DNA of 55,457 bases from DATKCA01 sp035544675. GTDB lineage: Bacteria; Acidobacteriota; Thermoanaerobaculia; Gp7-AA8. Where the stretch lies: the NCBI GenBank assembly GCA_035544675.1, contig DATKCA010000285.1, positions 1-55,457 on the forward strand, read 5' to 3'. Every line of letters begins with the position of its first letter. Position 1 is the first letter of the stretch. Shown here one piece after another: positions 17,769 to 27,451 of the stretch. Below the pieces are notes generated by a model. It was not told the origin of the DNA. It made no database searches and saw nothing but the letters and a program-made list of their open reading frames with translations. The position numbers were made by a program, and so were the translations under genes.

Positions 17769-18323
17769 TTACTGGCGTGTCGTGAAGTACCGCTTCAGCC
17801 ACTGCGACAGCCCGTCCAGGCCGGGGAAGAGCACGCGCTCGGTGATGTTGGCCTGATCGAGCTTGTCGCGCACTTCCCACTTCAGCGCGGCGGGAATGAT
17901 GACGCGCCTGTGCATGGCCTCGCGCTGCGAGAGCAGATTCTCCAGCGACATCTCCGCGCTGGAGGGGAGCGAGAAGAGGGCGAACTGATTGACGATCCGC
18001 TCGTCCAGGGACGGCGGCTCGAAGAAGAGGACGAAGTCGCGCCTGGACAGCGCGTCGAACCTGGCCAGAGAGGTGGCCACGCTGCTGAGCATCTCGGTAG
18101 TAAAGATGTTGACGTCATTCTCTTCGAGCACTTTCTGCAGCGGGCCGGGCAGCAGCCCGTTCGTCTTTCTGTAAGTCTGCAGGCTTGACTCCAGCGCATG
18201 CGTGACCCGCGGCACTCCCCGGAAGACGACGTTGGAGCGGTGGCGCAGCAGTCCCGGCTGCCACGTGTTGTCGAACAGCGCATCCTGCAGCTCGAGCCAG
18301 CTCGAGACCTGCACGTCGCTCAC
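17769..18323 (-). CDS. FRG-domain protein that appears to lack the core of the domain
   Basis: The protein has 184 residues. The N-terminus (SSWLELQDALFDNTWQP) and RSNVVFRGVP at residues 30-38 carry the FRG motif. The C-terminal half (FTTEMLSSVATSLARFD, FFEPPSLDERIVNQFALFS, KWEVRDKLDQANITERVLFPGLDGLSQWLKR) matches the conserved end of FRG proteins as I recall them. The usual middle block with a QHxGxPTRLLDWT motif is absent, and the junction falls near residues 48-57. The frame is intact, which suggests an in-frame deletion of roughly 80-100 residues or a divergent short form. It starts at a GTG overlapping the upstream gene's stop (GTGA). FRG proteins occur in restriction and toxin contexts, but no activity is established. 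Confidence 0.75.
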   Translation of the reverse strand: MSDVQVSSWLELQDALFDNTWQPGLLRHRSNVVFRGVPRVTHALESSLQTYRKTNGLLPGPLQKVLEENDVNIFTTEMLSSVATSLARFDALSRRDFVLFFEPPSLDERIVNQFALFSLPSSAEMSLENLLSQREAMHRRVIIPAALKWEVRDKLDQANITERVLFPGLDGLSQWLKRYFTTRQ

Positions 18324-19555
18324 GTGAAGCTCTTGGGCCGCTCGTCGATCATCGTGGCGATGTCGATCAGCGCGGCCGTGTACAGCGGCTGCTCGACGGT
18401 CATGCGCAGATTCGGATCGGGGCGAGCGACCTGGATCATCATGACGTTCGCGTTGACGTCGACTTCTACGTCGTCGATGCGCGACAGCGAAACTTCGGTG
18501 CGCCGCCGGCCGTCGATGATCACGCGCTTGTTCGTGAGGTACAGCGTCATCGCGTCGGAAGCCTTGCCGTGGTGGACCTGGCCCTTGGCGACATGGATGC
18601 AGTTCTCCCGGAACTGCAGCTCGAACGGGCACTCCTGCTGCGGCATCCTGTCCCTTTTGATCCCGCGCAGGCGGTCGAACTGCTCGATCGCGACGTGCTC
18701 GTCTTCGCCGTCGGTGTCCTTCATCCCGAACCCGTTGCGCAGGACGTCGAGTTGCTCCATCTGGACGGGGCCCAGGCGGTCATCGGCGAGCAGGTGCCAC
18801 ACGGCCGTCTGATAGAGGTCGAGCTTCACGTCGTGCGTGTCCGGATGATCGAGGCCAATGGCCGACCCGGTGCGCTCCATCATCTGCGCAACGTCGGGCG
18901 CGCCCGCCGCGCCGAGGCGGCCTAGTGCGTCGAACCCGATGTGCAGGAGGCTGCGCTTGGCCAGAGGACGCCAGATCTTGTACGAGAGCTCGAGATTCTC
19001 GCGCTCCCGAACGACGCCCTGGAGGTTCTCCGCGCTCGGATCGCTGCGCAGCCGCGCCAGGGCGTCGGCATAAGCCGTCATGGTTTTCTGATTGCGCTCC
19101 TCGCGCTCCTCGCGCTCGGCGCGGTCCTTCTCTTCCTGCTGCCGGATGATGCGGCGCTTCGCCGCGATGGCCACGACCGGCGCGGCCATGAGAGCGGCGC
19201 CGATGATCACCTGGATCCATCCCTGCGGCCCCTTGTTGACCACCACGCCCAGTCCGAGGAGGATCAGGATCAGGCCGAGGATCATCATCCCGATGAAGAG
19301 CCAGCCCTTTGGGCCGTCCGGCCTCAGGGAAGCCAGGAACGGCGTCGACGCCAGGCTGGAAAGCCTGGGGATCGACGGCGAGCCGATGGCGGGGGTGTCG
19401 GCCAGAAAATAGCCGTGTGTGCTGCGCCGGAGAAAATCACCAGCCGGCCCGGTGCTCAGACCCGGATCCGAATCGATCTCCTCCACCGTCTTGCGAGGTG
19501 AGACACCGAATCGAATCGGACCATGTGCGAGTGATTTGCGAACGTAAAACGTCAC
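18320..19555 (-). CDS. DUF4236-like, two-helix membrane protein with PH-like C-terminus
   Basis: The protein has 411 residues. The first about 25 (MTFYVRKSLAHGPIRFGVSPRK) resemble the N-terminal DUF4236 pattern. Two membrane helices follow at about residues 85-130 (WLFIGMMILGLILILLGLGVVV and IQVIIGAALMAAPVVAIAA). After them comes a strongly charged Glu/Arg coiled-coil stretch (RRIIRQQEEKDRAEREEREERN). The C-terminal 100 residues (GKASDAMTLYLTNKRVIIDGRRRTEVSLSRIDDVEV) have the pattern of a bacterial PH-like domain. It may sense or organise the membrane surface. It precedes the FRG gene with a 4-bp overlap, so the two form one unit. The function is unknown. Confidence 0.78.
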   Translation of the reverse strand: MTFYVRKSLAHGPIRFGVSPRKTVEEIDSDPGLSTGPAGDFLRRSTHGYFLADTPAIGSPSIPRLSSLASTPFLASLRPDGPKGWLFIGMMILGLILILLGLGVVVNKGPQGWIQVIIGAALMAAPVVAIAAKRRIIRQQEEKDRAEREEREERNQKTMTAYADALARLRSDPSAENLQGVVRERENLELSYKIWRPLAKRSLLHIGFDALGRLGAAGAPDVAQMMERTGSAIGLDHPDTHDVKLDLYQTAVWHLLADDRLGPVQMEQLDVLRNGFGMKDTDGEDEHVAIEQFDRLRGIKRDRMPQQECPFELQFRENCIHVAKGQVHHGKASDAMTLYLTNKRVIIDGRRRTEVSLSRIDDVEVDVNANVMMIQVARPDPNLRMTVEQPLYTAALIDIATMIDERPKSFT

Positions 19556-19590
19556 GGCGCGTTCGAGAGGTTTGCATGTACGTTGCCACC

Positions 19591-19766
19591 TTCCTTAGGC
19601 CTTAGTCCTTAGTCCCTAGTCCTTAGTCGTTAGTCCCTAGTCCTTAGTCGTTAGTCCTTAGGCCTTAGGCGTTAGGAGACCCACCCCCGTTCTCCTAAGG
19701 ACTAAGGCCTAAGGACTAAGGCCTTCACGCACGTTCTCCTAAGGACTAAGGACTAAGGACTAAGGA
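19591..19766. repeat. Heptanucleotide tandem repeat array with two opposed arms
   Basis: About twelve head-to-tail 7-bp units follow the pattern CCTTAGT, CCCTAGT, CGTTAGT and CCTTAGG (19591-19675). A short spacer follows, then a block of the reverse-complement units CCTAAGG and ACTAAGG (about 19693-19720). A second spacer follows, then another block of CCTAAGG and ACTAAGG (about 19736-19763). Arms of this kind can pair into a long hairpin. The array fills the gap between the DUF4236-like gene and the cytochrome gene. No CRISPR-like spacers are present, since the unit length is fixed at seven. Confidence 0.9.
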
Positions 19767-19775
19767 CACGCGAAC

Positions 19776-20147
19776 TCATTTGAGGGTGAACAGGAACGCC
19801 GTCATGTCCCGCGCGTCGATCGGGTTGGCGCCCACACCGGGCATCGTCGTCTGGGGATCCATCGATTGAGGGTTCTGCAGCCACTGAATCATGTTGTCGG
19901 CGGTGTTGGGGAACTTGCGGTTGATGGCCGGCTTGTTGGCCCATCCTTCCAGCGAGGGGCCGAGGGTTCCGCCCATCTCGATGCCCGGAATGACGTGGCA
20001 GCCGGAGCACGCGAAGGTGTTCATCAGTTCCTTCCCCCGCGCGGAATCGCCGACGGAGGCGGCGGGAGGAGCGGTCGAGGTGGCGGGTTTCTCACTCTGC
20101 TTCGCGCAGGCGGCGAAGAGGATCAGGAGCACGGCTAGTTTCTTCAT
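19776..20147 (-). CDS. Lipoprotein c-type cytochrome (small, one haem)
   Basis: The protein has 123 residues. A lipobox is at LFAAC (Cys14), and one haem site CSGCH spans residues 47-51. Met102 in TTMPGVG is the likely distal ligand. The IPGIEMGGTLGPSLEGWANK stretch and FPNTADNMIQWLQNPQ match class I cytochrome c of the cbb3/caa3 or nitric-oxide reductase accessory type. It would carry electrons at the outer side of the cytoplasmic membrane. No oxidase gene lies nearby, so the partner is unknown. Confidence 0.9.
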   Translation of the reverse strand: MKKLAVLLILFAACAKQSEKPATSTAPPAASVGDSARGKELMNTFACSGCHVIPGIEMGGTLGPSLEGWANKPAINRKFPNTADNMIQWLQNPQSMDPQTTMPGVGANPIDARDMTAFLFTLK

Positions 20148-20221
20148 CGCGGGAGAGTCTAAAGCAACATCCTCGCGACTCAATGGACACCAGCACCGGC
20201 CAGGAAGGGCACGCGCCGTTC

Positions 20222-20779
20222 TCAGACCACGACGCCGTCTGCGCGCGATACCCATCGCGTCGGACGGAAGTGGGGGATGGGCCGCCCCTCGATGCGCGGC
20301 GATCCCTCGCGCCAGAAATCGAAGAAGGGACGTTTCTCGCCGCCGCTCCGATAGAAGTGCATGAGATAGCGAAGGTCGCACGTCGCGAAGTCCGAAAGCC
20401 ATTGATCGAGATCGTGGATGCCGAGGTTGTGGAAGAGCTGGAGGGAGTAGGCGCAGGCCTCGAGCTCGTACTGCTCGATGGCCTGGAGACGCTCCTCGGA
20501 GACGGCGGTGGCGGCCTCGGTCCCGATGTCGCGCGCCGCGGCGCTCAGGTTCCACTGCACGGTGTGCCCGAATAGATGAACGAGGATGAACAGGGAGTCC
20601 TCGGCGCTGAGGTCGTAGTCGATGCGGATCTCGGCGCCGTCGAGATCGCCAGTAAACGGGTTGGGTACGTCGCTGATGATGACCGGGATCTCGTAGCTGT
20701 TCTCGAGGTGCGTCTGCACGCGGTCGAAGACCTCCCGAAAGCGCGGCTCGAGCTCAGGATGGTGCATGCAGCACATCAT
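20222..20779 (-). CDS. Putative metallopeptidase-like protein with a HLFGH site
   Basis: The protein has 185 residues. Residues 61-80 (DSLFILVHLFGHTVQWN) and Glu/Ala/Tyr residues at about 105-112 (ELEACAYSL) resemble the HExxH...E layout of the ImmA/IrrE-like metallopeptidases. The catalytic Glu of HExxH is Leu here (H68-LFG-H72), so a zinc site could remain but classical hydrolysis is doubtful. The C-terminus (HFYRSGGEKRPFFDFWREG) is rich in aromatic and basic residues. I do not recognise a named family. The start is uncertain: ATG codons at 20779, 20776 and 20767 are in frame, and no ribosome binding site is clear. Confidence 0.7.
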   Translation of the reverse strand: MMCCMHHPELEPRFREVFDRVQTHLENSYEIPVIISDVPNPFTGDLDGAEIRIDYDLSAEDSLFILVHLFGHTVQWNLSAAARDIGTEAATAVSEERLQAIEQYELEACAYSLQLFHNLGIHDLDQWLSDFATCDLRYLMHFYRSGGEKRPFFDFWREGSPRIEGRPIPHFRPTRWVSRADGVVV

Positions 20780-20875
20780 ATGATCGGCGCCGTGGCTTCA
20801 CGGTGTCGAGTGGAGCGCCCCGGCTTTCAGATGGACCCGCCCCCCCGGTGCAGTCTTTGCACAGGAGAGCGGGCA

Positions 20876-21313
20876 ATGTCCTCTCCGCTCCCGGTGCTCG
20901 TGGTGGATGATGAACCGGCCATCCGCAGCCTCGTGGCCAAGATCGTCGGCCGGTCGGGGCTGGACGTCGAGACCGCCGTCGACGGCATCGACGCCATCGA
21001 GAAGCTGCAGCAGGCCGAATACTCGGTGGTCGTCCTCGACCTGATGATGCCGCGCGCGGACGGATTCACAGTCATCGCATACGTCAAGGGGATGCCGCTG
21101 CCCCGTCCGGCACTCATCGTGGCGAGCGCGGGCGACACCTCGGTCCTGCGAAAGCTCGACGGAACGGTCGTCCACTCCATCCTCCGCAAGCCGTTCGAGA
21201 TCGACATCCTCGGCGACCTCATTGTGGCGGCGGCGAACAGCTCGGCTGCCGAGCGCGACAAAGAACGCGACAGCATCGTGGCGTTCCGTTTGCGCCCCAC
21301 GAAAGGCCAATAG
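20876..21313 (+). CDS. Stand-alone response regulator receiver protein
   Basis: The protein has 145 residues and starts after AGGAGAG. The receiver domain has Asp11 and Asp12 (VVDDE), the phospho-acceptor Asp55 (VVVLDLMMPRADGF), a Ser/Thr switch at Ser84 and Lys105 in LRKPF. All are present, so it should be phosphorylated. There is no DNA-binding output domain; a charged tail (SAAERDKERDS) follows. A histidine kinase is not adjacent. Stand-alone receivers usually act through protein contacts. Confidence 0.9.
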   Translation: MSSPLPVLVVDDEPAIRSLVAKIVGRSGLDVETAVDGIDAIEKLQQAEYSVVVLDLMMPRADGFTVIAYVKGMPLPRPALIVASAGDTSVLRKLDGTVVHSILRKPFEIDILGDLIVAAANSSAAERDKERDSIVAFRLRPTKGQ

Positions 21314-21330
21314 GCTCCAGGAGCCGGCCG

Positions 21331-21362
21331 GTAGGGCCGGTAACCGGAAAGCGGAAACCGGG
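21331..21362. repeat. Short CCGGNAA heptamer-like repeat
   Basis: GGAGCCGGCCGGTAGGGCCGG is followed by units of the type TAACCGG, AAAGCGG and AAACCGG. It is a short, degenerate example of the 7-bp repeats found at 22152, 28541, 50836 and 54050. It lies between the receiver gene and the ZIP transporter gene. Confidence 0.6.
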
Positions 21363-21422
21363 AGTGGAACGGGATGAACGGCGCCCGATCGGCGTGGGCT
21401 CGAGCCGTTATGATGCGCGCCG

Positions 21423-22151
21423 ATGATCGCGGTTTACGCCCTGTCGGCGTTTCTGATGACTCTGGCGGGCGGACTCTTCGCGTTCCGCTACCGGCAGTCT
21501 CTCCTTTACATCATGGCGTTCTCGGCCGGTCTGCTGATCGGCGTGGCATTTCTCGACCTGGTGCCTGCCATCGTGGAGATCGCGCAGGAGAACGCGCTCG
21601 ACGTGCGCGATCTGATGATCGTCCTGATCGCAGGCTTCGTCGGCATCTTCCTGCTCGAGAAGCTGACGATCATCCACAGCGAGAAGGGGCACGACGCGCC
21701 GGGACACCATCACAACGTCGGCCTGGTCGGCGCGGTCGGTCTCTCGTTTCACAGCTTCCTGGACGGCGTCGCAATCGGAGTCGGCTTCCAGGCCGGAACG
21801 GACGTCGGCTTTGTCGTCCTGCTGGCCGTGCTCGCGCACGACTTTGCCGACGGCCTGAACACCGTGACGTTCATGCTGGCCAGCCGGAACAGCCACTGGC
21901 GGACCGGCGTCCTTCTGGGCATCAACGCTCTGGCGCCGGTGGCCGGCGCGTTGTTCGCGACCATCGTCACCATCGAGCCCAAACTGCTCGCCTTCCAGCT
22001 CTCCTTCTTCGCCGGCTTCCTCCTCTACCTCGGGGCCAGCGATCTGCTGCCGCATGTGCACGAGCGGCCGCGCGCCGCGCTGATGGCCTCGACGCTGGCC
22101 GGTCTCCTGGTGGCCGGCCTCGTGGTGTACGGCATTCAGCACGTGCACTGA
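21423..22151 (+). CDS. ZIP-family metal transporter
   Basis: The protein has 242 residues and about eight membrane segments, which is usual for the family. The signature helices carry HSFLDGVAIGVGF and HDFADGLNTV, with the metal-binding His and Asp residues in the expected places. A His-rich loop (IHSEKGHDAPGHHHNVG) sits between helices 3 and 4. ZIP proteins import zinc or other divalent metals into the cytoplasm. Metal choice is not predictable here. The 3' end overlaps the broken phosphoesterase frame on the other strand. Confidence 0.93.
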   Translation: MIAVYALSAFLMTLAGGLFAFRYRQSLLYIMAFSAGLLIGVAFLDLVPAIVEIAQENALDVRDLMIVLIAGFVGIFLLEKLTIIHSEKGHDAPGHHHNVGLVGAVGLSFHSFLDGVAIGVGFQAGTDVGFVVLLAVLAHDFADGLNTVTFMLASRNSHWRTGVLLGINALAPVAGALFATIVTIEPKLLAFQLSFFAGFLLYLGASDLLPHVHERPRAALMASTLAGLLVAGLVVYGIQHVH

Positions 22152-22999
22152 CGGTAGCCGGAAACAGGAAACCGGAAACCGGTAACCGAAGATGAAATCC
22201 CGGTTTCCGGCTCTCCGTTACCGGTTACCGGCCTCGGCGAATCCCTGGGCTGGTGGGAGAGGAGAATGCGGGTCGCACTGCCCGCGGCGGCGAGGGCGCG
22301 CTCCGCATCGGGCGCCAGACTCCTGGTCTCCGCGGCGTAGTCCGAGATCCCGCCGATCCAGAGAGGGCCGAGGGCCGCTCCTTCGTTGACGAGCAGCCTC
22401 ACTCTGCTTCCGCGCAACGCCGCGATCACGCGGAGCGGGTCGTCGTACATCTCGTGGTTGCCGAGCACCGCCAGAAGCGGGATGGCCGGATCGAGCGAGC
22501 GCGTGCCCTCGAGCAGCTTCGGGACGAAGTGCGGATCGTCATCGATGAGATCGCCGGCCATCAGCACCGCGTCCGGGCCGAGCCTGGAGGTGGTCTCGAA
22601 GATGCGGGCCAGACGGCCCGGCCGCGTGAAGAGACCGACGTGCAGGTCGGACAACAGCGCCAGCCGCATTCCTTCCGCTGAAGCGGGGAGTCCGTCGATT
22701 GCCACAGGAACGCGCTCGACGCGCAGCGGCACGAGCGCGTGGTAAACGCCGGCGATCGACCCGATGAGGCCCAGCGTCAGAAAAACGCGCGAAGGGCATC
22801 GCGTGAAAGGGGTGAGCTGCCGCAGCATGAGGAAGAACGGCCACATCAGATTGCCGGCCACGGCGGCCGTCACGATCCAGTGTCGCGCTCGCGGATGCGT
22901 CCGGAGGAGCTGCCAGATCGTCACGATGTTGAACGGGGCGAAGATCAGCATCGCGATGAGAAGCCACAGCACGCCCCGCATGGATCGCGCATGATACAT
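22136..22999 (-). pseudogene. Truncated YkuE-like membrane metallophosphoesterase
   Basis: Residues 1-85 hold three or four membrane segments. The phosphoesterase domain has the DLHVG motif (LLSDLHVGLF), GDLIDDD and GNHEMYDD, which are three of the usual metal-binding blocks. The frame then reads ATRILLSHQPRDS and enters a tandem heptamer repeat; the last 30 residues are repeat translation (PVTGNGEPETG and so on). The usual C-terminal block with GHTHGGQ, which supplies two metal ligands, is absent. About 80-100 residues have been lost. The enzyme is therefore probably inactive. The start could be 22999 or 22981, and neither has a strong ribosome binding site. Confidence 0.75.
22152..22231. 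repeat. Heptanucleotide repeat with inverted arms (CCGGTTA type)
   Basis: One arm has units ACGGTAG, CCGGAAA and CCGGTAA (about 22152-22189). The opposite arm has CCGGTTT, CCGGCTC, TCCGTTA and CCGGTTA (about 22199-22231). The two arms can pair around a short loop. The array ends a truncated phosphoesterase frame and lies immediately after the ZIP stop codon. Confidence 0.85.
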
Positions 23000-23009
23000 T
23001 CCGGCGCCG

Positions 23010-23390
23010 ATGGGTCATTTCGACATTCCGCTCGACCTGCCCCATGCCGGACGCCTCTCCGATCGCATCGTCTCCCTCCTCGAGCGTCAGGCCGAGGCGC
23101 GGGGGGTCGATGCGGGCCCGGCGGTGGACGTCGCGGAGAAGATCTCCAACCTCCTCTTCCGCTTCAGCGCCAACGACGAGAATCCACCCGACGCGGAGGC
23201 ACTGCCCATTCGCGATGAGGCCGCGGCCCTGGGCCGCGAGCTCGTCGACTCCATCGTGGCGACCGGCATGACCGGCGACCGCCTCGGCCAGCTCGTGCGC
23301 AATTTCTTCGAATGCCTGGAGCTGGGAGCCGAAGGCGCAGAGATCTCGTTGATGGCGGGGGAGGACCCGAAGTCCTTGCAGAGGCCGTGA
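23010..23390 (+). CDS. Conserved-looking small cytoplasmic protein of unknown function
   Basis: The protein has 126 residues, is acidic, and lacks a signal peptide and membrane segments. It is mostly helical in pattern (DRIVSLLERQAEARG, AEKISNLLFRFSAND, GDRLGQLVRNFFECLE). I do not recognise its family. The start is 10 bp from the divergent phosphoesterase start, so the two might share a promoter region. Real coding is supported by codon bias and a full ORF, but there is no clear ribosome binding site. Confidence 0.6.
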   Translation: MGHFDIPLDLPHAGRLSDRIVSLLERQAEARGVDAGPAVDVAEKISNLLFRFSANDENPPDAEALPIRDEAAALGRELVDSIVATGMTGDRLGQLVRNFFECLELGAEGAEISLMAGEDPKSLQRP

Positions 23391-23407
23391 AAACGTTCGC
23401 TGTTGTT

Positions 23408-23443
23408 CGGGCGAAGGCCGGGCGCGGGCACGGGCTCGGGAAT
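23408..23443. repeat. Hexanucleotide GGGCAC/GGGCTC tandem repeat
   Basis: A few units of GGGCGC, GGGCAC and GGGCTC stand in a row, related to the arrays at 24838 and 28590. The unit length is six, unlike the 7-bp arrays elsewhere. Confidence 0.6.
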
Positions 23444-23455
23444 CCGCCGCAGACG

Positions 23456-23520
23456 GAATGGAGCGCGGGTGTCCTCACCCGCGCCCCGGGGGCGGCGGTG
23501 AGGACAGCGCCGCTCCATTC
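23456..23520. repeat. Palindromic repeat with GAATGGAGCG ends
   Basis: The terminal GAATGGAGCG is matched by CGCTCCATTC at the far end, with inner pairing of GGTGTCCTCACC and GGTGAGGAC. It is a relative of the GTGGAGCGCC palindrome at 5406 and 9257 and lies upstream of the outer membrane protein gene. Confidence 0.75.
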
Positions 23521-23615
23521 AAGAGACGTTTTGGTTGCGGCGGAGCCAGAGACTGGTCGCAAAATGTAACCGTCTACGGTTTTGTGGAGGGGCCCGCTCG
23601 TGCTTCACTCCCCAC

Positions 23616-24410
23616 ATGCGCCTCATCCTCATCACTCTGCTCGTCGCCACGCCGGCCGCGGCGCAGGATCTCTTCCCGCGCTTCAGCGTCACGCACGGCT
23701 TCTATCGAGCCACCTTCTCGACCGACGTGCGCGTCGATCCCGAAGAGCAGGGCCTGCAGGGCACCGCCATCAACATCGAGCGCGACCTCGGTCTCCAGTC
23801 CGGCCAGCAGGTGGGGCGTTTCGCGGTGCAGTGGCGGCCCTTTCAGAGACACGAGATCGCGTACTCCCGGCTCTCGACGTCACGCGACGGCTTCCGCGCC
23901 ATCGATCGCGAGATCGTCTTTCAGGACGAGATCTATCCGGTTCAGGCGCTGGTGACGACGAGCGTCGACCTCGACTCGTGGGACGCCACGTACACGTTCT
24001 GGGCGCGCCGCACCGATCGCAACGGTGCGGGGATCATGCTCGGAGTGACAGGTCTGTCCATCGACTCGCGCCTGGGCGCGCGCACGCCGGGGCAGTCGCT
24101 GACGATCGAGCAGAGGGCCGCGACGGATGTGCCGGTGGCGATGATCGGGGCGCAGGGCCGTCTCGCGCTCGCTCGCCGGCTGTACCTGTCGGCGGCCATC
24201 GCCACGCTGCCGCAGGTGGACATCGACACGTACTCCGGCAGCGCTCTCTCGGGAACCGCCGCCATGGAGTACCTCGTGGCGCGACGGCTCCGCCTCGGGC
24301 TGGCGTGGAACTACTTCAGCCTGGACGGGCGGGTCGACGATCCGCAGTTCGGCGGAGAGCTGGGGTTGACGATGAGCGGCGCGGAAGCGTTCGTCCGCGT
24401 GGCGTTCTGA
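23616..24410 (+). CDS. Outer membrane beta-barrel protein
   Basis: The protein has 264 residues with a signal peptide (MRLILITLLVATPAAAQ). The rest consists of alternating hydrophobic/polar strands (RFAVQWRPFQRHEIAYSR, ATYTFWARRTDRNGAGIMLGV, RLRLGLAWNYFSLDG) and ends in Phe (AFVRVAF), as do many barrel proteins that are recognised by BamA. About 10-12 strands are plausible. No specific porin or receptor family is recognised. The ATG at 23616 is preceded by only a weak ribosome binding site, but the signal peptide fixes the start. Confidence 0.8.
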   Translation: MRLILITLLVATPAAAQDLFPRFSVTHGFYRATFSTDVRVDPEEQGLQGTAINIERDLGLQSGQQVGRFAVQWRPFQRHEIAYSRLSTSRDGFRAIDREIVFQDEIYPVQALVTTSVDLDSWDATYTFWARRTDRNGAGIMLGVTGLSIDSRLGARTPGQSLTIEQRAATDVPVAMIGAQGRLALARRLYLSAAIATLPQVDIDTYSGSALSGTAAMEYLVARRLRLGLAWNYFSLDGRVDDPQFGGELGLTMSGAEAFVRVAF

Positions 24411-24414
24411 TGGC

Positions 24415-24681
24415 TCAGTCCGCGACGACGATGCTGGTCCAGGGGAGTTTCCGGACGGCCAGGACATTCGCGTCGATCGCTTCCTGCGTGGCGGTGGCGC
24501 CGAGGACGCGCTGGACGTAGTGGATCTCGGATGAGACGAGCTTCTGGGAGAGCAGGCGCACCGCGGCTTTCGTGATGTTGCCTTCGGAGACCGGCAGCTT
24601 GGCCACGGACTTGCGCGGCGCTTTGATCGCTTCTGACACAGCCAGTTTTGCTGCGGACTTCCGTGGGGTTTTCTCTTTCAT
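24415..24681 (-). CDS. Small basic protein with a duplicated PRKS-AK-VSE motif
   Basis: The protein has 88 residues. Its first 35 residues contain two copies of a Lys/Ala-rich motif (TPRKSAAKLAVSE and APRKSVAKLPVSE). The rest (ITKAAVRLLSQKLVSSEIHYVQRVLG) is predicted to be helical. It is a small cytoplasmic protein of unknown function. The ATG follows an GGAGGC sequence (reverse strand), and the end is 4 bp from the convergent outer membrane protein gene. Confidence 0.55.
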   Translation of the reverse strand: MKEKTPRKSAAKLAVSEAIKAPRKSVAKLPVSEGNITKAAVRLLSQKLVSSEIHYVQRVLGATATQEAIDANVLAVRKLPWTSIVVAD

Positions 24682-24837
24682 CGAGCCTCCGTTGTGCTCA
24701 TTCTAAGAGGTGATGTCCCAGCGGAACGGCTTAGTCCGACTCGGCTGGAAGGTCGGGGAGAGTCCCGCGACAGGGATTCCAACACTCGGCGGTGCTCAAA
24801 CATTCTCGCTTTTCATGCGCAGAGGGGAGGAGAGGCA

Positions 24838-24906
24838 AAGGCCGGGCACGGGCACGGGCTCGGGCTCGGGAAGTCAAAGGCCGGGCTCGGGCTCGGGAAC
24901 TCGCCC
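24838..24906. repeat. Hexanucleotide GGGCTC/GGGCAC tandem repeat
   Basis: Two GGGCAC and two GGGCTC units, then a TCAAAG interruption, then two more GGGCTC units. The surrounding region (24682-24920) holds no gene. The same TCAAA(A)GCCGGGCTC segment occurs in reverse orientation at about 28598-28630, so the arrays are related. Confidence 0.7.
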
Positions 24907-24920
24907 AGGCAGTGGCTGCC

Positions 24921-26852
<1,932 letters not shown>

Positions 26853-26900
26853 GCGGGGAGGGTGAACGCGAATGGTTTCAGTGAATTCCATACAACTCGG

Positions 26901-26988
26901 GCCTCAGGCCTCAGGCCTCAGGCCTCAGGCCTCAGACGATGGAGCCGGCCAGCCTCGGTTCCCCCGAGGCCCGAGGCCCGAGGCCCGC
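26901..26988. repeat. Heptanucleotide repeat with opposed CCTCAGG and CCCGAGG arms
   Basis: About five CCTCAGG units (26901-26936) are followed by a spacer and about three CCCGAGG units (26965-26988). CCCGAGG is the reverse complement of CCTCGGG, so the arms are near-complementary. The array lies between typA and the RES toxin gene. Confidence 0.85.
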
Positions 26989-26989
26989 T

Positions 26990-27451
26990 TCACCCCAGCA
27001 AACGGAGGTCCAACGCGAACGGCACCGGGTCGGCGATGGCGATCTTTCCAAAATCAGCATGCTCGGGATTGAGGAGATAGTTCGACTCGGTCTCGATCAC
27101 GGCGCTGGGAACCTGCAACACCGCGCTGCGTCCCTCCCGCGCCCAGGTGTCGCCGATGTTCTGCAGCGACGGCGGAGCGGGATGGCTCCGCCAGTCCGGA
27201 GGGAGCGCCTTCCTGTCGACGCTCTCGACGATGGCCTCGTCGTACGAGCAGGCGAAGAGGATGTAATTGCGGAGAGGCTCGCGGCGCTTGACGCGGACGA
27301 GCAGCTCCAGGGCGGCCAGCGCGGCGCTCGAGGAGGTGTAGATCACGCGCACTCCGGCGGAGTTCCAGCGGCCGCCGTAGAGACGCGCACCCTCGCCGTC
27401 GAAGGCCGCGCCGGCGTACTCCCGGAGCACGATGCGCCACGAGGTGATCAA
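26990..27451 (-). CDS. RES-domain toxin
   Basis: The protein has 153 residues. RES motifs are present: WRIVLREYAG near the N-terminus, GEGARLYGGRWNSAG with the conserved Arg and Tyr/Gly residues, VIYTSSSAALAALELLVR, and the Glu near the end of the core. RES toxins of RES-Xre systems degrade or phosphorolyse NAD+ and stop growth. Its start overlaps the stop of the antitoxin gene by ATGA. It ends immediately before a heptamer repeat. Function is inferred from the family. Confidence 0.9.
   Translation of the reverse strand: MITSWRIVLREYAGAAFDGEGARLYGGRWNSAGVRVIYTSSSAALAALELLVRVKRREPLRNYILFACSYDEAIVESVDRKALPPDWRSHPAPPSLQNIGDTWAREGRSAVLQVPSAVIETESNYLLNPEHADFGKIAIADPVPFALDLRLLG

Noticed and set aside
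19591..19766. CRISPR array
   Set aside because: Units are 7 bp and contiguous; there are no unique spacers and no cas genes.
24682..24920. A hidden gene between the small basic protein and typA
   Set aside because: Short frames there show no ribosome binding site and consist largely of hexamer repeat.
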